In this document: piece after piece, positions 8,489 to 17,108 of the stretch
Position numbering within the stretch: position 1 is the stretch's first letter
How the letters are laid out: each line of letters starts with the position of its first letter
Assembly: GCF_042434095.1 (NCBI RefSeq)
Contig: NZ_JBHLUE010000011.1
Coordinates: 620,001-684,000 of the forward strand
DNA length: 64,000 bases
Direction of reading: 5' to 3'
DNA from: KBS50 sp042434095
Lineage (GTDB): Bacteria > Actinomycetota > Actinomycetes > Mycobacteriales > Micromonosporaceae
Made by a program: the position numbers and the translations under genes
The notes under the pieces: model-generated
Told to the model about the DNA's origin: nothing
Seen by the model: only the letters and a program-made list of their open reading frames with translations
The model's database searches: none

Positions 8489-9994
8489 GTGTCGGAGAAC
8501 AGTGGTGGCGGGGATCGGCCGGCCCGGACCGACCAGCGCGTTGGCGCGGACCGGCGGCCCGAGGCCGACCGGCGCGCCCGCGGCGGTACGCCGTGGCTGC
8601 GCGGCAGTCCCACGCACCGCTACTACAGCGTGCTGGTCTTCGTCGTGCTCGCCTCGCTGGACAACGTGGCCATCGGGCTGGTGCCGCCGCTGTACTCGGC
8701 CATTGGCCCGGCCTTCAGCGTGCCGCAGCGGAACATCGGGTACGTCACCGCGGTCAGCTTCCTGGTCAGCGCCGTGGCGGCGGTCGGCTGGGCGTACGTG
8801 GGCGACCGGACCGACCGCAAGCCGCTGCTGATGGTCGGCACGCTGATCTGGGCGGCTGGCATGGGCGGCAGTGCCCTGGCCGGCGGCTACCAGCTGTTCC
8901 TGGCGGCCCAGGTGGTGGCCGCGGTGGGGCTCGGCGCCGTCGGCTCGGTGGGTTTCTCGGTGGTCACCGACCTGATCTCGCCGCGCCGGCGCGGGCTGGT
9001 GATGAGCCTGTGGGGGCTGTCCCAGGGGGTCGGCACGCTGGCCGGCACGCTGGCCGGCGGCATCCTCGGGGCCAGCGACTGGCACCGCCCGTTCCTCGTG
9101 CTGGCCGGCGCCGGGGTGCTGGCCACCATCGCGTACTTCTTCACGTACGACATCCGGCGCGGGCAGAGCCAGCCGGAGCTGGCGGCGGCGCTCGCGGCCG
9201 GCGGCGACTACGACTACCGGATCAGCCCCGCGGACCTGCCCCGGATCCTCGGCCGGCGGACCAACCTCTGGCTGGTCCTGCAGGGGCTCACCGCCCAGTT
9301 CGCGTTCGGCTCGCTGGTCTGGCTGCCGGCGCTGTTCAGCAACCGGGCGTTGGCCCAGGGCTACTCGTCGGCCACGGCCATCGTGGTGGGCAGCGTGTTC
9401 GCCACGCTGTTCCAGCTCGGCGGGGTGCTGTCCATCGTCGGCGGGCTGGTCGGCGACGCGCTGCAACGGCGTACGCTCCGGGGCCGGGCCCTGGTCGCGG
9501 CCGTCGGGGTGCTCGCGGCCGTCCCGTTCTATCTGGTGCTGTTCTTCGTGCCGCTCCGGGTCGACGTGCCGGACGGCGCCGGCGCGGCCGCGGTGGTGGG
9601 CGCCGTGGTGGGCAGCGTGTTCACCGAGCCGACGGTGGGGCTGAGTCTGCTGGCGGCCGTGCTCGCCCTCGGGCTCACCTCGGCCAACTCGCCGAACTGG
9701 TTCGCGCTGATCGCCGACGTCAACCCGCCGGAGCACCGCGGCACGGTCTACAGCATGGGCAACCTGGTGAACGGGGTGGGCCGGGCGGCCGGGAACGGGC
9801 TGGTCGGGATCGCCTTCACGGCGCTGCGCGGCGCCTTCCCGCCGCCGCTGAACTTCGCGGTCGGGCTGGCCGCGTTCCAGCTGTTCTTCATCCCGACCGG
9901 CGTCATGTACTGGCGGGCCTCCCGAACCGCACCGGAGGACATCCGCGGGGTGCACCGGCTGCTCGAGGAGCGCGGCCACCGCGCCGAGGCCTGA
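8489..9994 (+). CDS. MFS transporter
   Basis: 501-residue polytopic membrane protein of the major facilitator superfamily. After a 45-residue charged cytoplasmic N-terminus come about 12 hydrophobic segments; the family motif between TM2 and TM3 reads GDRTDRKPLL, and the middle carries a long cytoplasmic loop (about residues 225-255, including DYDYRISPADLP). Substrate cannot be read from sequence; the position directly after xylAB makes a sugar or sugar-derived substrate possible. The GTG start lacks a good ribosome site and sits just behind a hairpin, so expression may depend on read-through. Faces the GH13 gene tail to tail. Confidence 0.85.
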   Translation: MSENSGGGDRPARTDQRVGADRRPEADRRARGGTPWLRGSPTHRYYSVLVFVVLASLDNVAIGLVPPLYSAIGPAFSVPQRNIGYVTAVSFLVSAVAAVGWAYVGDRTDRKPLLMVGTLIWAAGMGGSALAGGYQLFLAAQVVAAVGLGAVGSVGFSVVTDLISPRRRGLVMSLWGLSQGVGTLAGTLAGGILGASDWHRPFLVLAGAGVLATIAYFFTYDIRRGQSQPELAAALAAGGDYDYRISPADLPRILGRRTNLWLVLQGLTAQFAFGSLVWLPALFSNRALAQGYSSATAIVVGSVFATLFQLGGVLSIVGGLVGDALQRRTLRGRALVAAVGVLAAVPFYLVLFFVPLRVDVPDGAGAAAVVGAVVGSVFTEPTVGLSLLAAVLALGLTSANSPNWFALIADVNPPEHRGTVYSMGNLVNGVGRAAGNGLVGIAFTALRGAFPPPLNFAVGLAAFQLFFIPTGVMYWRASRTAPEDIRGVHRLLEERGHRAEA

Positions 9995-10023
9995 ACCCCC
10001 GCCGAGCCCGCCGCGCTCGCCGC

Positions 10024-10131
10024 GCCCGCTGGCCGGCCGCGCCCGCTGTCCGGCCGCGCCCGCTGTCCGGCCGCGCCCGCTGTCCGGCCGCGCCCGCTGT
10101 CCGGCCGCGCCCGCTGTCCGGCCGCGCCCGC
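10024..10131. repeat. 17-bp tandem repeat, five exact copies plus one variant
   Basis: The unit GCTGTCCGGCCGCGCCC is repeated five times head to tail, preceded by one copy reading CTGGCC in place of CTGTCC. It lies between the convergent MFS and GH13 genes, immediately before a 54-bp repeat. The spacing has no unique spacers, so it is not a CRISPR. Confidence 0.9.
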
Positions 10132-10148
10132 CGCGCCCGCCGGAGGGC

Positions 10149-10202
10149 GTTAGGAAGGGCCCCTTCCTATACAAAAAGCGATAAGAAGGGGCCCTTCCTT
10201 GC
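10149..10202 (-). repeat. 54-bp dispersed palindromic repeat, copy A
   Basis: First of four exactly 54-base copies sharing the core AGCGATAA and two GGGCCC-centred halves. Here the halves pair over 17 of 18 positions (10153-10170 with 10181-10198) around the loop ACAAAAAGCG, the best hairpin of the set. It sits between convergent genes, three bases past the GH13 stop. Reverse orientation relative to the copies at 27895 and 46392. Confidence 0.92.
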
Positions 10203-10205
10203 ACC

Positions 10206-11879
10206 TCAGGCGCGGTACCAGGCGGTGACGTCGGTGGGTACGCCGTGCTCGTCCAGCGCGCCGCTGGTCGCCAGCACCTCCGCGCCGTCCGGCAGCGGCA
10301 CCGGGTTGGGACCGAAATTGGTCAGCACTCCGACCGTGCCGTTGCGGAACGCCAGCACGTCGTCGGCGGCCGGCAGCCACTCCAGGGTGCCCCCGCCCAG
10401 CTCCGCCTCGCGGCGCAGCCGCAGCGCCGTCCGGTACATCTCGTACGTCGAGCCCGGCACGCCGCGCTGGCGGTCCAGCGCGTACTCGGCCCAGCTCGGC
10501 GGCTGCGGCAGCCAGCTCGCGTCGGTGGGGCCGAAGCCGTACGACGGCGCGTCCGCCTCCCACGGGATCGGCACCCGGCAACCGTCCCGACCGCGCTCGG
10601 TGTGCCCGCTGCGGGCCCAGGTCGGGTCCTGGCGAGCCTCGTCCGGCAGCGCCGTGTGCTCCGGCAGGCCCAGCTCCTCGCCCTGGTAGAGGTAGGCCGA
10701 GCCGGGCAGGGAGAGCATCAGCAGGGTGGCCGCCCGGGCCCGGCGCAGCCCGAGCGCCGGGTCCGGCTGCGGGTCGCCCACGCCGATCCCGTTGGGCTTC
10801 GGGGTGCCGATGGGCAGGCCGAGCCGGGAGGCGTGCCGGACCACGTCGTGGTTCGACAGCACCCAGGTGGTGGGCGCGCCCACCGCGTCGGCCGCCTCCA
10901 GCGAGCGGGTGATGACCGCGTACTGGGCCGGGGCGCTCCAGGCGGCCAGCAGGTACTCGAAGTTGAACGCCTGGTGCATCTCGTCCGGGCGGACGTACCG
11001 GGCCAGCCGCTCGGCCGGCTCGACCCACGCCTCGGCCACCAGGATCCGGTCCCCGGGGTAGCTGTCGAGCAGCTTGCGCCAGGACCGGTAGATCTCGTGC
11101 ACGCCGTCCTGGTCCCACATCGGCGGCCGGGGCTTGGCCACCTCCTGGCCGGAAAGGATCTCCTGCGGCTCCTGCCACTCCGGCAGGTCGGCCTGCTTGA
11201 TGAGGCCGTGCGCCACGTCCACCCGGAAGCCGTCGACGCCGCGGTCCAGCCAGAACCGGAGGATGTCGAGGAATTCGGTCCGTACCTCCGGATTGTCCCA
11301 GTTGAGGTCCGGCTGGCCCACGTCGAACAGGTGCAGGTACCACTGCCCGGGGGTGCCGTCCGGCTCGGTGATCCGGGTCCAGGCCGAGCCGCCGAAGACG
11401 CTCTGCCAGGAGTTGGGCGCCTCGGCGCCGTCCGGGCCGCGGCCGTCCCGGAAGATGTAGCGCTGCCGGGCCGGCCCGCCGGGCGTGTCCGCCAGCGCCT
11501 CGGCGAACCACCGGTGCGCCGAGGAGGTGTGGTTGGGCACGAGGTCGACGATCACCCGTACGCCCAGCTCGCGGGCCTTCGCGATCATGGCGTCGGCGTC
11601 GGCCAGGGTGCCGAACAGCGGGTCGACGTCGCGGTAGTCGGCCACGTCGTACCCGGCGTCGGCCTGCGGCGACGGGTAGAACGGCGACAGCCAGACGGCG
11701 TCCACGCCCAGCTCGGACAGGTGACCGAGGCGGGCCGTGATGCCGGGGAGGTCGCCGATGCCGTCGCCGTCGGAGTCGGCGTACGAGCGGGGGTAGACCT
11801 GGTAGATGACCGCGTCGCGCCACCAGACCGGAGCGGTGCCGGACCGGCGGGGGTACGGGGTCGTCTCGTTGGCGTTCAG
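10206..11879 (-). CDS. GH13 alpha-glucosidase / oligo-alpha-glucosidase
   Basis: 557-residue glycoside hydrolase family 13 enzyme cleaving alpha-glucosidic bonds of short oligosaccharides in the cytoplasm. Blocks: WWRDAVIYQVYPRSYADSDG, DLVPNHTS, GFRVDVAHG with the nucleophile Asp, LVAEAWVE with the acid Glu, and SNHDVV with the third Asp. It is divergent from a sugar ABC importer and shares its control region. The start is unusual: no ATG, GTG or TTG lies close to the conserved domain; a CTG at 11879 has GGGAG six bases upstream, while the nearest in-frame conventional start is a TTG at 12035 lying inside the probable operator. I chose the CTG. Confidence 0.88.
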   Translation of the reverse strand: MNANETTPYPRRSGTAPVWWRDAVIYQVYPRSYADSDGDGIGDLPGITARLGHLSELGVDAVWLSPFYPSPQADAGYDVADYRDVDPLFGTLADADAMIAKARELGVRVIVDLVPNHTSSAHRWFAEALADTPGGPARQRYIFRDGRGPDGAEAPNSWQSVFGGSAWTRITEPDGTPGQWYLHLFDVGQPDLNWDNPEVRTEFLDILRFWLDRGVDGFRVDVAHGLIKQADLPEWQEPQEILSGQEVAKPRPPMWDQDGVHEIYRSWRKLLDSYPGDRILVAEAWVEPAERLARYVRPDEMHQAFNFEYLLAAWSAPAQYAVITRSLEAADAVGAPTTWVLSNHDVVRHASRLGLPIGTPKPNGIGVGDPQPDPALGLRRARAATLLMLSLPGSAYLYQGEELGLPEHTALPDEARQDPTWARSGHTERGRDGCRVPIPWEADAPSYGFGPTDASWLPQPPSWAEYALDRQRGVPGSTYEMYRTALRLRREAELGGGTLEWLPAADDVLAFRNGTVGVLTNFGPNPVPLPDGAEVLATSGALDEHGVPTDVTAWYRA

Positions 11880-12033
11880 GGTGTGCTCCCGGAGTCGTCG
11901 GTGCTGGTGGCCGCTATTCTGCCCGCGCCCGGCGGCATACCGTCCGGGGGATCGCCTGCTGTCCAGATCGGCGTGCTCGGTTACCCAATTGTTACGGCCC
12001 GCAGCCCCGACAGCGGTTGCCACGAGGGTGCGC

Positions 12034-12041
12034 AAACGTTT
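12034..12041. promoter_or_regulatory. LacI-family operator-like palindrome
   Basis: AAACGTTT is a perfect palindrome with the central CG typical of LacI-family operators (context GCAAACGTTTTTAC). It lies in the divergent region between the GH13 gene and the importer lipoprotein gene, and a LacI-type regulator closes the same gene set, so it is the natural candidate site. Confidence 0.65.
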
Positions 12042-12122
12042 TTACTTCCGGTTCGGATAGCTCTCGTGTTCTCGTGTCGCGCCGACCCGGCTGCTGGCAC
12101 GCTAACGATTGGAGGCGGCCGG

Positions 12123-13403
12123 ATGGCCCAGAATAAGAGAGGTCGCCGCGGCTATGCGGTGCTTGCGGCGGCCGCGGCCGTGGCCCTCACCACCACCAGC
12201 GCGGCGTGCAGCAGCGACGACAAGTCGAGCGGCGGCGACAGCGGCGCCAGTGCCCGCGGCCCGATCACGTTCGTGACGGGCAAGGACAACAGCAACGTCT
12301 GGGCGCCGACCATCGAACGGTGGAACTCCACCCACCCGAACGAAAAGGTGACGCTCAAGGAGCAGTCGGACAAGGCCGACCAGCAGCACGACGACATCGT
12401 GCAGCACATGCAGGCCAAGGACCCGAGCTACGACATCGTCACCGTCGATGTGGTGTGGACCGCGGAGTTCGCGGCCAAGGGCTGGCTCGTGCCGCTCAAG
12501 GACCAGTACCAGATCGACACCAGCCGGCTGCTCAAGCCGCCGGTGAACGCGGCCACCTACAACAACACGCTGTACGCGGCGCCGTTCGCCAGCGACGGCG
12601 GGATGCTCTACTACCGCAAGGACCTCGTCCCCACCCCGCCCAAGACGCTGGACGAGATGTGGGGCATGTGCAGCATCGCCAAGAAGAACAACATGGGGTG
12701 CTACGCCGGCCAGTACTCGAAGTACGAGGGCCTCACGGTGAACGCGGCCGAGGCCATCAACACCGCGGGCGGCAAGATCGTCGACGAGCAGGGCAAGCCG
12801 ACGGTCGACTCCCCGGAGTCGGTCAAGGGCCTGCAGTCGCTGGCCGACCACTACAAGAACGGTGACATCCCCAAGGAGGCCATCACCTACCAGGAGGAGC
12901 AGGGCCGGACGGCGTTCGAGGACGGCAAGCTGCTGTTCCACCGGAACTGGCCGTACGTCTACAACCTGGCCAAGACCGACGGCTCCTCCAAGGTGAAGGA
13001 CAAGTTCGGGGTGGCGCCGCTGCCCGGGCTGACCGGTCCGGGCGCGTCCAGCCTGGGCGGCCACAGCGAGGGCATCAGCACCTACTCGAAGTACAAGGCG
13101 ACCGCGCTGGACTTCCTGAAGTTCATCGAGGCCGACGAGCAGCAGAAGTTCTTCATGGAGAAGGGCTCGCTGGCGCCGGTCGTGGCCTCCATCTACGACG
13201 ACCAGTCGCTGGTGGCCAAGGCTCCGTACCTGCCGACCCTGAAGACCTCGATCGAGAACGCCGTTCCGCGGCCGGTCACGCCGTTCTACCCGGCCGTGAC
13301 GGGTGCGATCCAGGACAACGCGTACGCCGCGATCAAGGGCGAGAAGCCGGTCGAGCAGGCGATCAAGGACATGCAGGCCGCGATCGCCTCGGCCTCGCAG
13401 TAA
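12123..13403 (+). CDS. Sugar ABC transporter substrate-binding lipoprotein
   Basis: 426-residue family 1 extracellular solute-binding protein. A short cationic, hydrophobic signal ends in the lipobox TSAAC near residue 29, followed by a Ser/Asp/Gly linker, so the protein is anchored outside the membrane. The body shows ligand-cleft features such as NAATYNNTLYAAPFASDGG and YYRKDLVP. GGAGG lies seven bases before the ATG. It leads an operon with two permeases and sits opposite an alpha-glucosidase, pointing to maltose, trehalose or another alpha-glucoside as ligand; exact specificity is unknown. A hairpin behind it probably raises its level relative to the permeases. Confidence 0.93.
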   Translation: MAQNKRGRRGYAVLAAAAAVALTTTSAACSSDDKSSGGDSGASARGPITFVTGKDNSNVWAPTIERWNSTHPNEKVTLKEQSDKADQQHDDIVQHMQAKDPSYDIVTVDVVWTAEFAAKGWLVPLKDQYQIDTSRLLKPPVNAATYNNTLYAAPFASDGGMLYYRKDLVPTPPKTLDEMWGMCSIAKKNNMGCYAGQYSKYEGLTVNAAEAINTAGGKIVDEQGKPTVDSPESVKGLQSLADHYKNGDIPKEAITYQEEQGRTAFEDGKLLFHRNWPYVYNLAKTDGSSKVKDKFGVAPLPGLTGPGASSLGGHSEGISTYSKYKATALDFLKFIEADEQQKFFMEKGSLAPVVASIYDDQSLVAKAPYLPTLKTSIENAVPRPVTPFYPAVTGAIQDNAYAAIKGEKPVEQAIKDMQAAIASASQ

Positions 13404-13424
13404 TCCCACAGCACCTCCGCCGGC

Positions 13425-13455
13425 GGCGGGGCCGGGCGACGCGCCCGGCCCCGCC
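13425..13455 (+). terminator. Intra-operon hairpin behind the binding-protein gene
   Basis: Perfect 14-base GC-rich arms (13425-13438 and 13442-13455) with a three-base loop lie 22 bases past the lipoprotein stop. No T tract follows. In sugar ABC operons such structures commonly attenuate transcription or protect the upstream message so that binding protein exceeds permease. Confidence 0.75.
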
Positions 13456-13521
13456 ACCGGAACCCCGCTCGGCAGGCTCCAGTGCGGCGCCCAGTCGCAC
13501 CTCCCGGCCTAGGAGGCCACC

Positions 13522-14625
13522 ATGAGCAGCACCACCGTCGACAGCGTAGGGGCGACGCGCGGCAGTCAGCGCAACGAGCGTAACGAGCGGCGGAGGAAGC
13601 GGCTGAGCAGCGGCGAGGGCCGCCGCGCGTTCTTCCTCGTGGCACCGACGATCGCCCTGCTCACCCTGGTGATCGTCTATCCGCTGATCAAGGCGATCTT
13701 CCTGTCCTTCCAGAAGGACTCCGGCCTGGACAAGGCCACCGGGATGTTCGTCGAGGGCGGCTTCGCCGGCGTCGACAACTACAAGCACTGGCTGCTGGCG
13801 CAGTGCGGCGCCGCCGGAGGCGGCACCGCCCCCTGCCCGCCCGGCACCATCGGGGCGCTGTTCTGGCCGGCGCTCGGGACCACGCTGTTCTTCACGGTCG
13901 TCACGGTGGCGGTCGAGGTCGTCCTCGGGCTGTGGTTCGCCACCATCATGAACCGGACGTTCCGCGGCCGCGGCCTGGTCCGCGCCGCGATCCTGGTGCC
14001 GTGGGCCATCCCCACCGCGGTCACCGCCAAGCTCTGGTACTTCATCTTCGCGTACGACGGCATCGCCAACCACGTGCTCGGCTTCGTCGGCATCGACCCG
14101 CTGCTGTGGACGGGCGACACCTGGCCGTCCCGCTTCGCGGTGATCATCGCCGACGTCTGGAAGACCACCCCGTTCATGGCGCTGCTCATCCTCGCCGGCC
14201 TGCAGCTGATCGGCTCCGAGGTGTACGAGGCCGCCTCGATCGACGGCTCCTCGCGCTGGCAGACGTTCACCCGGATCACCCTGCCGATGATCAAGGTGCC
14301 GCTCATGGTGGCCATCCTGTTCCGCACCCTCGACGTGCTTCGCATCTATGACCTGCCCGCCATCCTCACCGGCGGTGGCGGCGGCTCCGGGCACGCCACC
14401 ACGACGCTGTCCATCCTGGTGATCAACCAGATCCGGGCCGGCTTCCACAGCGCCTCGGCGCTGTCCACGATCGTCTTCCTCATCATCGCGTTCGTCGCGT
14501 TCCTGTTCATCCGATTCGGTGGGGCCGACGTCGTGCAGCGACCGCCCGGGTCCAAGCGCGGCCGGAAGAAGCGGGCCACAGCGCCCGCCGCCGTCGCGGC
14601 CGAGCCGACCGTGGAAGGGAACTGA
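13522..14625 (+). CDS. Sugar ABC transporter permease (MalF type)
   Basis: 367-residue inner-membrane permease with a cationic 35-residue N-terminus, about six transmembrane helices and the EAA loop around residues 235-255 (YEAASIDGSSRWQTFTRITL), the contact point for the ATPase. A 30-residue cytoplasmic Arg/Lys/Ala tail ends the protein. AGGAGG precedes the ATG by five bases. Second gene of the alpha-glucoside-type importer; no ATPase gene is present in the cluster. Confidence 0.94.
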   Translation: MSSTTVDSVGATRGSQRNERNERRRKRLSSGEGRRAFFLVAPTIALLTLVIVYPLIKAIFLSFQKDSGLDKATGMFVEGGFAGVDNYKHWLLAQCGAAGGGTAPCPPGTIGALFWPALGTTLFFTVVTVAVEVVLGLWFATIMNRTFRGRGLVRAAILVPWAIPTAVTAKLWYFIFAYDGIANHVLGFVGIDPLLWTGDTWPSRFAVIIADVWKTTPFMALLILAGLQLIGSEVYEAASIDGSSRWQTFTRITLPMIKVPLMVAILFRTLDVLRIYDLPAILTGGGGGSGHATTTLSILVINQIRAGFHSASALSTIVFLIIAFVAFLFIRFGGADVVQRPPGSKRGRKKRATAPAAVAAEPTVEGN

Positions 14626-14630
14626 CCACC

Positions 14631-15557
14631 ATGGACACCGCCGCCACCACCGACACCGCCGTCACCCGTACCGCGTCCGTGGCCGAGCCGGAGACGGCCG
14701 TCCGGACGCAGCGCTCCCGGAGCCAGCGCTGGCGCACCGTCCGCGGCTATGCCGGCCTGGCGCTCATCGTCATCTGGGGGCTCGCGCCGTTCTACTGGAT
14801 GATGGTCACCGCGTTCCGCGACGTGGGCTTCACCTTCGACAACACGCCCTGGCCGACGCACGTGACCCTGGACAACTTCCGGACCGCGTTCTCCACCGAC
14901 CTCGGCAACCACCTCGGCCGGGCACTGCTCAACAGCGTCATCATCGGGGTCGTGACCACGGCGCTGGCCATGCTGGTCGGCATCACCGCGGCGTACGCGA
15001 TCACCCGGCTCAAGTTCGTGGGCAAGTATCTGGTGCTGGGCTTCATCCTCGGCGCCTCGATGTTCCCCGGCGTGGCGCTGGTGTCCCCGCTGTTTCAGAT
15101 GTTCTCGTCCTGGGGCTGGCTCACCGGCGCCAACTACCAGGCGCTGATCATCCCGAACATCTCCTTCGCGCTCCCGCTCACGGTCTACACGCTGACGGCC
15201 TTCTTCTCGGAGATGCCGTGGGAGTTGGAGGAGTCCGCCCGGGTGGACGGGTGCACCCAGGGGCAGGCGTTCCGCAAGATCCTGCTGCCGCTGGCCGCGC
15301 CCGGCCTGTTCACCACCGCGATCCTGGCGTTCATCAGCGCCTGGAACGAGTTCCTGCTGTCGTCCCAGTTCGCCACCGCCAAGACCCAGCCGGTCACGGT
15401 GGCCATCGCGTACTTCACCGGGCAGCAGGCACACCAGGAGCCGTACACGACCGTCATGGCGGCCGGGACGATCGTCACGGTGCCGCTCATCATCATGGTG
15501 CTCGCCTTCCAGCGCGCCATCGTCTCCGGCCTCACCGCCGGAGGCGTCAAGGGCTGA
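14631..15557 (+). CDS. Sugar ABC transporter permease (MalG type)
   Basis: 308-residue second permease, starting five bases after its partner and therefore cotranslated. About six transmembrane helices follow a 40-residue polar N-terminus; the EAA loop reads EESARVDGCTQGQAFRKILL near residues 203-222. The family segment AWNEFLL follows. Together with the lipoprotein and the upstream permease it forms the membrane part of a carbohydrate importer that must borrow an MsiK-like shared ATPase encoded elsewhere (inference from its absence here). Confidence 0.94.
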   Translation: MDTAATTDTAVTRTASVAEPETAVRTQRSRSQRWRTVRGYAGLALIVIWGLAPFYWMMVTAFRDVGFTFDNTPWPTHVTLDNFRTAFSTDLGNHLGRALLNSVIIGVVTTALAMLVGITAAYAITRLKFVGKYLVLGFILGASMFPGVALVSPLFQMFSSWGWLTGANYQALIIPNISFALPLTVYTLTAFFSEMPWELEESARVDGCTQGQAFRKILLPLAAPGLFTTAILAFISAWNEFLLSSQFATAKTQPVTVAIAYFTGQQAHQEPYTTVMAAGTIVTVPLIIMVLAFQRAIVSGLTAGGVKG

Positions 15558-15576
15558 CGGCGGTCGGGAGGACGCC

Positions 15577-15804
15577 ATGGGGATCTTCAATCCCGGCAGC
15601 GGGACGGGCACCCACCCCCGGGGACGGGCCCAGCGCCTGGACATGCTGATCGGCATCATCGGGTTCTTCACCGTGATGGCGTTCATCCAGACCGTGGTGC
15701 TGGAGCTGCGCGGCGACGCCGCCGGCCGCTCGGCGCTCATCCTCGCGGTGCTCGTCGCGCTGCTGCTCCTGGTCGTCCGCGCCCGGCGGAAGATCCAGCT
15801 GTAG
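15577..15804 (+). CDS. Small two-helix membrane protein in the sugar importer operon
   Basis: 75 residues: a polar N-terminus of about 22 residues, a hydrophobic segment MLIGIIGFFTVMAFIQTVVL, a short charged loop and a second hydrophobic segment ending in the basic tail RARRKIQL. GGGAGGA precedes the ATG by four bases and the gene begins 19 bases after the MalG-type permease, so it belongs to the operon. I do not recognise a family; a role as an accessory subunit of the importer is possible but unproved. Confidence 0.7.
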   Translation: MGIFNPGSGTGTHPRGRAQRLDMLIGIIGFFTVMAFIQTVVLELRGDAAGRSALILAVLVALLLLVVRARRKIQL

Positions 15805-15845
15805 GGCGGGCGGTCCGTCATGAGCGAGCACAGCGTAGGCGCGTC

Positions 15846-16856
15846 ATGACCACGATCAACGATGTGGCCCGGGCGGCGGGTGTGTCGGTCTCCACGGTGT
15901 CGCGGGCGCTGCGCGGCCTCGACCGGGTGAGCCCGCAGACCCGCGCCCGGGTGGCGCAGGCCGCCACCGAGCTGCGCTACGTGGCGTCTCCGACCGCCTC
16001 GTCGCTGGCCAGCGGGCGGACCCGGGCGGTGGCCGTGGTCTTCCCGTTCCTCACCCGGTGGTTCTTCGCCACGCTGATCAGCGGGATCGAGCAGACGCTC
16101 CGCCGGCACGACCACCACGTGCTGCTGATCGCCCTGGAGGGCGAGTCGTTCGGCACCCGGCTGCGACTGAGCCGCAGCATGCTCTGGAAGCGGGTGGACG
16201 GCGTGATCGTCCTGGCCACCTCGCTGGACGGCCAGGAGCAGGCGGTCATCGACAATCTCGGGCTGCCGGTGGTGACCAACGGCAACCGGATCGACGGCTG
16301 GTCCTGCGTGCGGATCGACGACGAGGAGGCGATGCGGCTCGCCGTACGGCACCTGCTCGACCTCGGGCACACCGAGGTGGCGTACGTCGGCGCCAGGCCG
16401 GACGCGAGCGCCTATCCGCGGATCCCGCAGGACCGGGCCCGGGCGTTCGCGGAGACCCTCGGCGCGAGCGGGGTGAGCTGCCAGCCGGAGTGGATGGTGG
16501 AGTCCGACTGGACGGGTCCGGGGGCGGCCCGGGACATCATGCCGGTCCTGACGGGGCCGTCCCGGCCCACCGCCGTGGTGGCGGCGTCCGACGAGATGGC
16601 CCTCGGCGTCATGGGCGCGGCCCGGCGGCTGCGGCTGGCCATCCCCGGGGATCTTTCCGTGGTGGGCGTCGACGACCATGTCCTGTCCAGCGCCCTCGGC
16701 CTGACCACGGTGCGGCAGGACGTGCTGCACCAGGGGCGTCGGACCGGGGAGGTGCTCATGCGCCAGCTCACCGGCGAGGACGTGGCGGTGGTCGACGAGG
16801 TCATGCCGGTGCGGCTGGTCGTACGCGAGAGCACCGCGCCGCCCGCGCGGCGCTGA
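15846..16856 (+). CDS. LacI-family transcriptional regulator
   Basis: 336-residue repressor: N-terminal helix-turn-helix (INDVARAAGVSVSTVSRALR) with hinge, then a periplasmic-binding-protein-like sensor domain (AVVFPFLTRWFF, LDLGHTEVAYVG, AASDEMALGVMGAAR, VVGVDDHVLSS). It lies at the end of the sugar importer gene set and most likely controls it and the divergent GH13 gene through the AAACGTTT-centred palindrome at 12034-12041. No strong Shine-Dalgarno site precedes the ATG; it may be cotranscribed with the importer. Confidence 0.92.
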   Translation: MTTINDVARAAGVSVSTVSRALRGLDRVSPQTRARVAQAATELRYVASPTASSLASGRTRAVAVVFPFLTRWFFATLISGIEQTLRRHDHHVLLIALEGESFGTRLRLSRSMLWKRVDGVIVLATSLDGQEQAVIDNLGLPVVTNGNRIDGWSCVRIDDEEAMRLAVRHLLDLGHTEVAYVGARPDASAYPRIPQDRARAFAETLGASGVSCQPEWMVESDWTGPGAARDIMPVLTGPSRPTAVVAASDEMALGVMGAARRLRLAIPGDLSVVGVDDHVLSSALGLTTVRQDVLHQGRRTGEVLMRQLTGEDVAVVDEVMPVRLVVRESTAPPARR

Positions 16857-16935
16857 ACGACCCAGGCGGCGCTGAACGGCTCGCGCGGCGCTGAACGGCG
16901 CTGAATGGCCCAGGCGGCGCCGAACGGTCCGGCGG
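16857..16935. repeat. Degenerate repeats of GGCGCTGAACGGC
   Basis: Five imperfect copies of a GGCG(C)TGAACGG(C) motif, some with CCCAGGC inserts, continue from the last codons and stop of the LacI gene into the gap before the convergent small membrane gene. It looks like slippage of the 3' end of the regulator gene. Confidence 0.6.
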
Positions 16936-16962
16936 GCTGATTCCGTGCGGTGGGGGTAGGGG

Positions 16963-17106
16963 TTAAGAGAAGATGCTGACGCCACCGGGGCCGACGAGCA
17001 GGCCGACGATGATGAGGACGACACCCCAGAGGATCTGCCGCCGGAACAGCGCGACGATCCCGGCGATGACCAGAATGGCTGCGATAATCAAGAGAAGCGT
17101 GTGCAT
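16963..17106 (-). CDS. GPGG-type mini membrane protein
   Basis: 47 residues, almost one continuous hydrophobic stretch broken by FRRQ, and ending in VGPGGVSIFS. The GPGG near the C-terminus matches a widespread class of very small actinobacterial membrane proteins of unknown role. Its ATG is two bases past the stop of the phosphoesterase gene, so translation is probably coupled and it is the last gene of that operon. It is shorter than most gene finders report; the codon-by-codon frame from 17106 to the TAA at 16963 is clean. Confidence 0.8.
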   Translation of the reverse strand: MHTLLLIIAAILVIAGIVALFRRQILWGVVLIIVGLLVGPGGVSIFS

Positions 17107-17108
17107 GG

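Noticed and set aside
10024..10131. Regular repeat array as a possible CRISPR
   Set aside because: Units are head to tail with no unique spacers, only 17 bases long and fully GC-rich; it is a simple tandem repeat.
10149..10202. 54-bp element as an ordinary intrinsic terminator
   Set aside because: No T tract follows the hairpin on either strand, and other copies lie in promoter regions.
8399..10204. 600-residue open frame opposite the MFS transporter
   Set aside because: Rich in Arg, Gln, His and Glu without domain motifs, typical of a shadow; the MFS frame has membrane helices and the family loop.
14346..17024. Nearly 900-residue open frame opposite the permease and LacI genes
   Set aside because: Shadow composition; the opposite strand carries EAA loops and a LacI helix-turn-helix.
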